Origin: Sessilibacter corallicola
GTDB taxonomy: Bacteria > Pseudomonadota > Gammaproteobacteria > Pseudomonadales > Cellvibrionaceae
DNA: 64,000 nucleotides
Assembly (NCBI RefSeq): GCF_021290925.1
Contig: NZ_JAJSLX010000001.1
Span: 124,001 to 188,000, forward strand
Reading direction: 5' to 3'
The notes under the pieces were generated by a model. The model saw only the letters and a list, made by a program, of their open reading frames with translations, was not told where the DNA came from and ran no database searches. The position numbers and the translations under genes were made by a program. Below are positions 60,727 to 64,000 of the stretch, piece after piece (position 1 is the stretch's first letter; every line of letters starts with the position of its first letter).

Positions 60727-61071
60727 AAACAACTTTTCATATATGCAATTTATATATACACTTTATACATGCACTAAAACCTAAAGCAATCTTAAACCGT
60801 CTATACTTTCACGTTCACACACCCGCAAACACCTGCACCCTCTAACCTCACTTTAAATGACGTTATAAATTCTTCCGCCCTCAAACCTAAATAAAAATCT
60901 GACCATTAGCATCACAAAGTAAATTTTTAATTTTAACCTTTGCTTCTAAACCCATTAACAAAAAAATAATGCACCAAAACCAAGCGCAAGCACCAAAAAA
61001 ATTAATTGATAAAAACTAATTTTAAAACTCACGAAAAATAATTTAAAAAGCTTAACAAACTTTATTGTTAA
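60727..61071. other. AT-rich intergenic region
   Basis: About 345 bp rich in A/T with no credible gene. It leads into a solitary MITE-like end at 61072 and then the promoter region of the biosynthetic operon. Confidence 0.4.
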
Positions 61072-61097
61072 GGAGGCTCTGATTAACCCTAAAATTA
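61072..61097. mobile_element. Solitary MITE-like end
   Basis: These 26 bases match the left end of the element at 28599 at 23 positions, and TTAA precedes both. No matching right end is found downstream within the gap, so it is a remnant or a solo end. It sits about 380 bp upstream of the biosynthetic operon. Confidence 0.5.
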
Positions 61098-61454
61098 AAT
61101 ACAAACCGAAAAACACAACAATAAATCATGAATCCCAAAGTACACTTTGAGTCATTAAAAATAACAACATGCCTTTTATCCTAAATTGTAAAAATAGTAT
61201 TTCCGCAATTAAATTATTCTTTTATGTTTGAAATTTTCTCGCGCTGACTAAAAATACAAATACCTGTCAGTACCATCAGGTATTTTACTGTATTACATCA
61301 TCACAACTTGACCACCAAGTTATAAATTAATACTTTCAATTTTAAAACTGGCGTTTAAAACCAAATTAATTTATCCAACACTATAAAAAAACGAACCTGA
61401 AGAAAAACACTTAGCACCCCTCACCTGTCTGTTCTTTCTTTAGGAGTGCCAACA

Positions 61455-61973
61455 TTGGAATTAATTAATACGGCAAAAGGTATATTGTCTGAAACCAGCA
61501 ATAATCCATTGCTGCAAGACTATCTTCATTTAAATACGTCAACTACAGCGTTTCTGGAAAACAAAGCCAACACAGTCATCAATGTTCAGGTGTTGGAGCA
61601 ACGTATTATTGGAGAAAAATTAATACGCCGTTCTATTTTGTATGTGAAGAAAATTACTTTACCGCTGTTGTACGCAGAATGCCTCTTTGATTTAACGTCA
61701 TTAAAAGACGATAAAAAAGCAGCATTGATTGAACAAAAACGAACGGTTGGTGATATTTTTGGCCGCAGGCATTTACGCAAAGTGGCATCTCACTACCAAA
61801 AACTCGAACAACACACTTACCAAAACATTTTACAGGTTTCTGGGGCGTGCTATTTAAGAACGTTTGATTTGTATTGTGAACAACAAAAAATTGCACAGCT
61901 ATTAGAGGTTGTTAACGAAGAAACTCTGTTTCGTGTTTATAAACCAGACGGATCACAGGGAAGTTATGCCTAA
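61455..61973 (+). CDS. Chorismate pyruvate-lyase-like protein (UbiC fold)
   Basis: UbiC-type enzymes remove pyruvate from chorismate to give 4-hydroxybenzoate. This protein (172 residues from the TTG at 61455, 8 bases after GGAG; a GTG at 61446 gives 175) follows the UbiC pattern: a TSTTAFLE-type start, INVQVLEQRIIG, RRSILYVKKITLPLLYAECLFD in place of the R..LL...PW..ART strand, RTVGDIFGRRHLRK, and a closing LRTFDLYCEQQKIAQLLEVVNEETLF. Similarity is by pattern only. It overlaps the AMP-ligase gene by 8 nt, so it probably supplies the aromatic acid that the ligase loads. Confidence 0.6.
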   Translation: MELINTAKGILSETSNNPLLQDYLHLNTSTTAFLENKANTVINVQVLEQRIIGEKLIRRSILYVKKITLPLLYAECLFDLTSLKDDKKAALIEQKRTVGDIFGRRHLRKVASHYQKLEQHTYQNILQVSGACYLRTFDLYCEQQKIAQLLEVVNEETLFRVYKPDGSQGSYA

Positions 61974-63351
61974 ATCAGCCTTACCCATTCCACTACGATT
62001 TAATGCCGCATCAACGGCAACAATCAGTGATGACAACCACACGTTATCGTATTCAGAGTTTAATCAGTGTATTAGTGAATATCACAATACGTTGGCTGAA
62101 ATGACACTGACTGAAAGAAAACTGACTGAAACCGTACTGGTAAGCATTGAACAAAGTGTGCATTACCTAGCTTTAATGTTAGCCTGTTTTGGCCAGAAAA
62201 AAGGATTTATATTTTTCGCCAGTACCGGAAAAATTCCAGACCGGTTATCGGCGTGCGATCGAATTTGTCTCGATCAAGACAACAACATTTCTCTCGTTAC
62301 CCATAAACAAATCGATACACAAGTCGATAACTCTGTGAGTCCATCGGCCGATCAATCACTCGCAATGTCAGGCAAACTGGGCTTTTTAAGCTCTGGCAGT
62401 GTGGGCGATCCCAAAGTTATTTTGCACCAGGCGCCGTCGCTGATCGCCAACAGCCAAAACGCGCGTTATTTATTACCCTTGTCTGACGAAGACAAAGTGC
62501 TCATTCCCGTGCCGATTTCGCACATGTACGGTTTCGGCGCCGCAGCGTTAACGAGCCTATGTTCTGGAGCATCGCTGCAATTAACACTTGGACTCAATCT
62601 GCTCAAATGGCGAAAAATAGAAAATACTTGTCATCCGAGCTGCGTTTTCTTCACACCGTCGTTGCTCGATGCAATCAGCGCAAAAATAAGTTATCAGCAC
62701 ACACTTAAATTTATCGTAACCGCAGGCGATTGCGTTAACACACGTTACCTGCGTACCTGGGCCGATAAAACACAATACTGGTTGAATTTGTACGGCAGTA
62801 CAGAACTGGGGGTGATTGGTATCGCCTCGCTCTTGCACGACGATTTACTCAACGAAGCAACCGAAAAAATTGAATTTACGCCGTGCAACAACGTTCATGT
62901 TTACTGCCAAGACGAACAACTCCATATTGTTCATCCACACGCTTTTGTCGGCTATTTAAATCAATGCGTGTTGCTCAGCCCCTTTAAAACTGGCGATTTG
63001 GGTCACGTCGAAAGCAACGGACGTTTTAGTGTTAACGGCCGCGCCGATTTTTCTGTCAATCGCGAAGGACGACTACTGGCGTTTGCACAATTAGAAATGG
63101 AATTAAAAAAACACGCCAGCGTTGAAAACGTGGTTTTAGTGCCCGGCCCGAAAGACAGCAAAGGAAAAACATTAATTGCCTGTTGCGAAGGGGTTTCTGA
63201 GGAGCAATTAATCACACTCAAACAAACTTGGCGACGCCACCTTCCCGCTTATGCGGTGCCCTCAGAATTAAAAATTGTCGACCCATTACCACGGCTGGCC
63301 AATGGTAAATTGAATAGAAAAAAATTAGAGGAAGTGATTACTCATGTTTGA
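61966..63351 (+). CDS. AMP-dependent synthetase/ligase
   Basis: This 461-residue enzyme activates a carboxylic acid as its acyl-AMP and passes it to a thiol. It shows the family P-loop SSGSVGDPKVILHQ (from S142), PVPISHMYGFGAAALTSL, LYGSTELG, KTGDLGHVESNGRFSVNGRADFSVNREGRLL and the C-terminal PRLANGKLNRKKL (catalytic Lys region). I start at the ATG at 61966 with AGGGAAG upstream; the longer frame to 61909 lies in the lyase gene. It overlaps the lyase and ACP genes by 8 nt each, so an aryl acid loaded on the ACP is the likely reaction. Confidence 0.88.
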   Translation: MPKSALPIPLRFNAASTATISDDNHTLSYSEFNQCISEYHNTLAEMTLTERKLTETVLVSIEQSVHYLALMLACFGQKKGFIFFASTGKIPDRLSACDRICLDQDNNISLVTHKQIDTQVDNSVSPSADQSLAMSGKLGFLSSGSVGDPKVILHQAPSLIANSQNARYLLPLSDEDKVLIPVPISHMYGFGAAALTSLCSGASLQLTLGLNLLKWRKIENTCHPSCVFFTPSLLDAISAKISYQHTLKFIVTAGDCVNTRYLRTWADKTQYWLNLYGSTELGVIGIASLLHDDLLNEATEKIEFTPCNNVHVYCQDEQLHIVHPHAFVGYLNQCVLLSPFKTGDLGHVESNGRFSVNGRADFSVNREGRLLAFAQLEMELKKHASVENVVLVPGPKDSKGKTLIACCEGVSEEQLITLKQTWRRHLPAYAVPSELKIVDPLPRLANGKLNRKKLEEVITHV

Positions 63352-63589
63352 ACAGATCAAAACATTGATGGATACCCAGTTAGACATCGATTTAAATCTC
63401 GCTGCTTTCGATGAAAATACGCCGTTATTTGAAGGCGGGCTCGCGATGGATTCCATTGTGTTTACCGAATTTATTTTACTGCTGGAAAAAGCCTTTGAAT
63501 TTGAATACGACGACGATGAATTAACGGTTGAAAACTTTGAAACCCTCGCCGTCATCATTGAGCGTATCCAGAAGAAAACCCTTCAGTAG
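63344..63589 (+). CDS. Acyl carrier protein
   Basis: The 81-residue acidic helical protein has the acyl carrier shape: helix 1 (FEQIKTLMDTQLDI), then the phosphopantetheine site AMDSIVFTEFIL with S37, a variant of the usual DSL, and helix 3/4 (LTVENFETLAVIIERIQ). Ser37 would carry the acyl chain. Its start overlaps the ligase stop by 8 nt, which links it to that enzyme. It is a dedicated carrier, not the housekeeping AcpP (whose DSL motif and surroundings differ). Confidence 0.85.
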   Translation: MFEQIKTLMDTQLDIDLNLAAFDENTPLFEGGLAMDSIVFTEFILLLEKAFEFEYDDDELTVENFETLAVIIERIQKKTLQ

Positions 63590-63600
63590 AGGAATCGGTA

Positions 63601-64000
63601 ATGCAAAGCAAAGCGCAGGAAGAAGAATCTGTTCATCTGCCAGAAGATGAATTACATCGCCGAGGGTTCGTTACGAATTATCCCTCCAGTCGATACTGGA
63701 AAAGCAGCTTTACCCCGACGATTTCAGAAAATAATCGCCTGCATCTGTACATTCACATTCCCTACTGCATTCAGCGATGTGCGTATTGCTTTTTTAAAAT
63801 CACAGAACTGGCCGACAGTGACCGAGAGCAAATGGAGCAATACGTCGACTATTTGTGTCGAGAAATTGCCATGGTCAGCCAAGCCTACAGCTGGCAACAC
63901 CGTCCGGTAGACACACTGTATTTTGGCGGCGGCACACCTAGCTTGCTCAGGCCCAAGCAACTGGAAAAAATTCTCAACCAACTCAACAAGCACTTTAATT
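63601..64000 (+). CDS. HemN/HemW-like radical SAM enzyme (runs off the window)
   Basis: This partial gene (133 codons visible, ATG at 63601 after AGAGGAATCGG) encodes a radical SAM protein. LHLYIHIPYCIQRCAYCFF carries the CxxxCxxC iron-sulfur motif (C56, C60, C63), and YFGGGTPSLLRPKQLEKIL is the SAM-binding GGGTPS region of the coproporphyrinogen-oxidase-like class. The class also includes methyltransferases, heme-handling HemW and cyclopropane-forming enzymes. It starts 11 bp after the ACP gene stop, in the same operon, so it probably acts on the carrier-bound aryl unit or its product. The 55-residue N-terminal lead-in differs from plain HemW, which starts close to the motif. Confidence 0.85.
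   Translation, partial: MQSKAQEEESVHLPEDELHRRGFVTNYPSSRYWKSSFTPTISENNRLHLYIHIPYCIQRCAYCFFKITELADSDREQMEQYVDYLCREIAMVSQAYSWQHRPVDTLYFGGGTPSLLRPKQLEKILNQLNKHFN

Overview
The window reads as chromosome of a free-living, probably marine gammaproteobacterium. Three things point there: the block tilS-pyrG-kdsA-eno-ftsB-ispD-ispF-truD, outer-membrane genes such as bamC and an LpxL-type acyltransferase, and FabV, RsmJ, MiaE and the PpsA/PpsR pair. I cannot name a genus from sequence alone. Coding regions look uniform, but several intergenic stretches of 0.3-1 kb are very AT-rich. I saw no rRNA, tRNA, cas genes, prophage or transposase.

Layout: 1-3.2 kb holds a LysR regulator divergent from a secreted MRJP/Yellow-type protein, then a YghU-type glutathione transferase. 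3.3-6.3 kb is one large LRR-Roc-COR-TIR protein, a candidate immune or signalling protein. 6.8-10.2 kb has an NNP-type nitrate/nitrite transporter and a fused PP2C phosphatase/Ser-Thr kinase. 10.3-13.9 kb is a divergent oxyR-katG pair with an exported KatG. 13.9-20.8 kb holds an RlaP-type nucleotidyltransferase, a YqaA-type membrane protein, a lipoprotein gene interrupted by one in-frame stop, ppsA/ppsR and an M17 aminopeptidase.

20.8-28.3 kb contains a 1 kb AT-rich spacer with overlapping hairpins, moaC-moaD-moaE (molybdopterin synthesis, no moaA here) and a complete pqqABCDE operon with a strong terminator. Next come a 263-bp MITE-like element, an unknown protein, an EamA transporter, an ABM monooxygenase plus VOC protein pair, rsmJ, and a PstS-like protein fused to an OmpA domain. 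Between 34.9 and 37 kb are a few small secreted, lipoprotein and PilZ genes.

37.4-45.4 kb is housekeeping: MBL hydrolase, bamC, dapA, LpxL-like acyltransferase, fabV, miaE, argS. 45.7-49.9 kb is accessory. It has an exported protein combining golvesin-like, thrombospondin-3-like and collagen-like parts, facing two previously unlisted tiny secreted cysteine-containing peptides. It also holds two of three solitary type I-E CRISPR-repeat-like hairpins (the third precedes argS) and a protein with a repeated DVAxxGSxMG tail. 50-58.5 kb is the tilS-to-truD block, followed by an S9 peptidase.

The right edge (61.4-64 kb) opens a tightly overlapped operon running off the window: chorismate-lyase-like protein, AMP-dependent ligase, acyl carrier protein and HemN-like radical SAM enzyme. 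It looks like the start of a biosynthetic cluster building on a hydroxybenzoate starter unit, and is the most promising candidate for an undescribed pathway.
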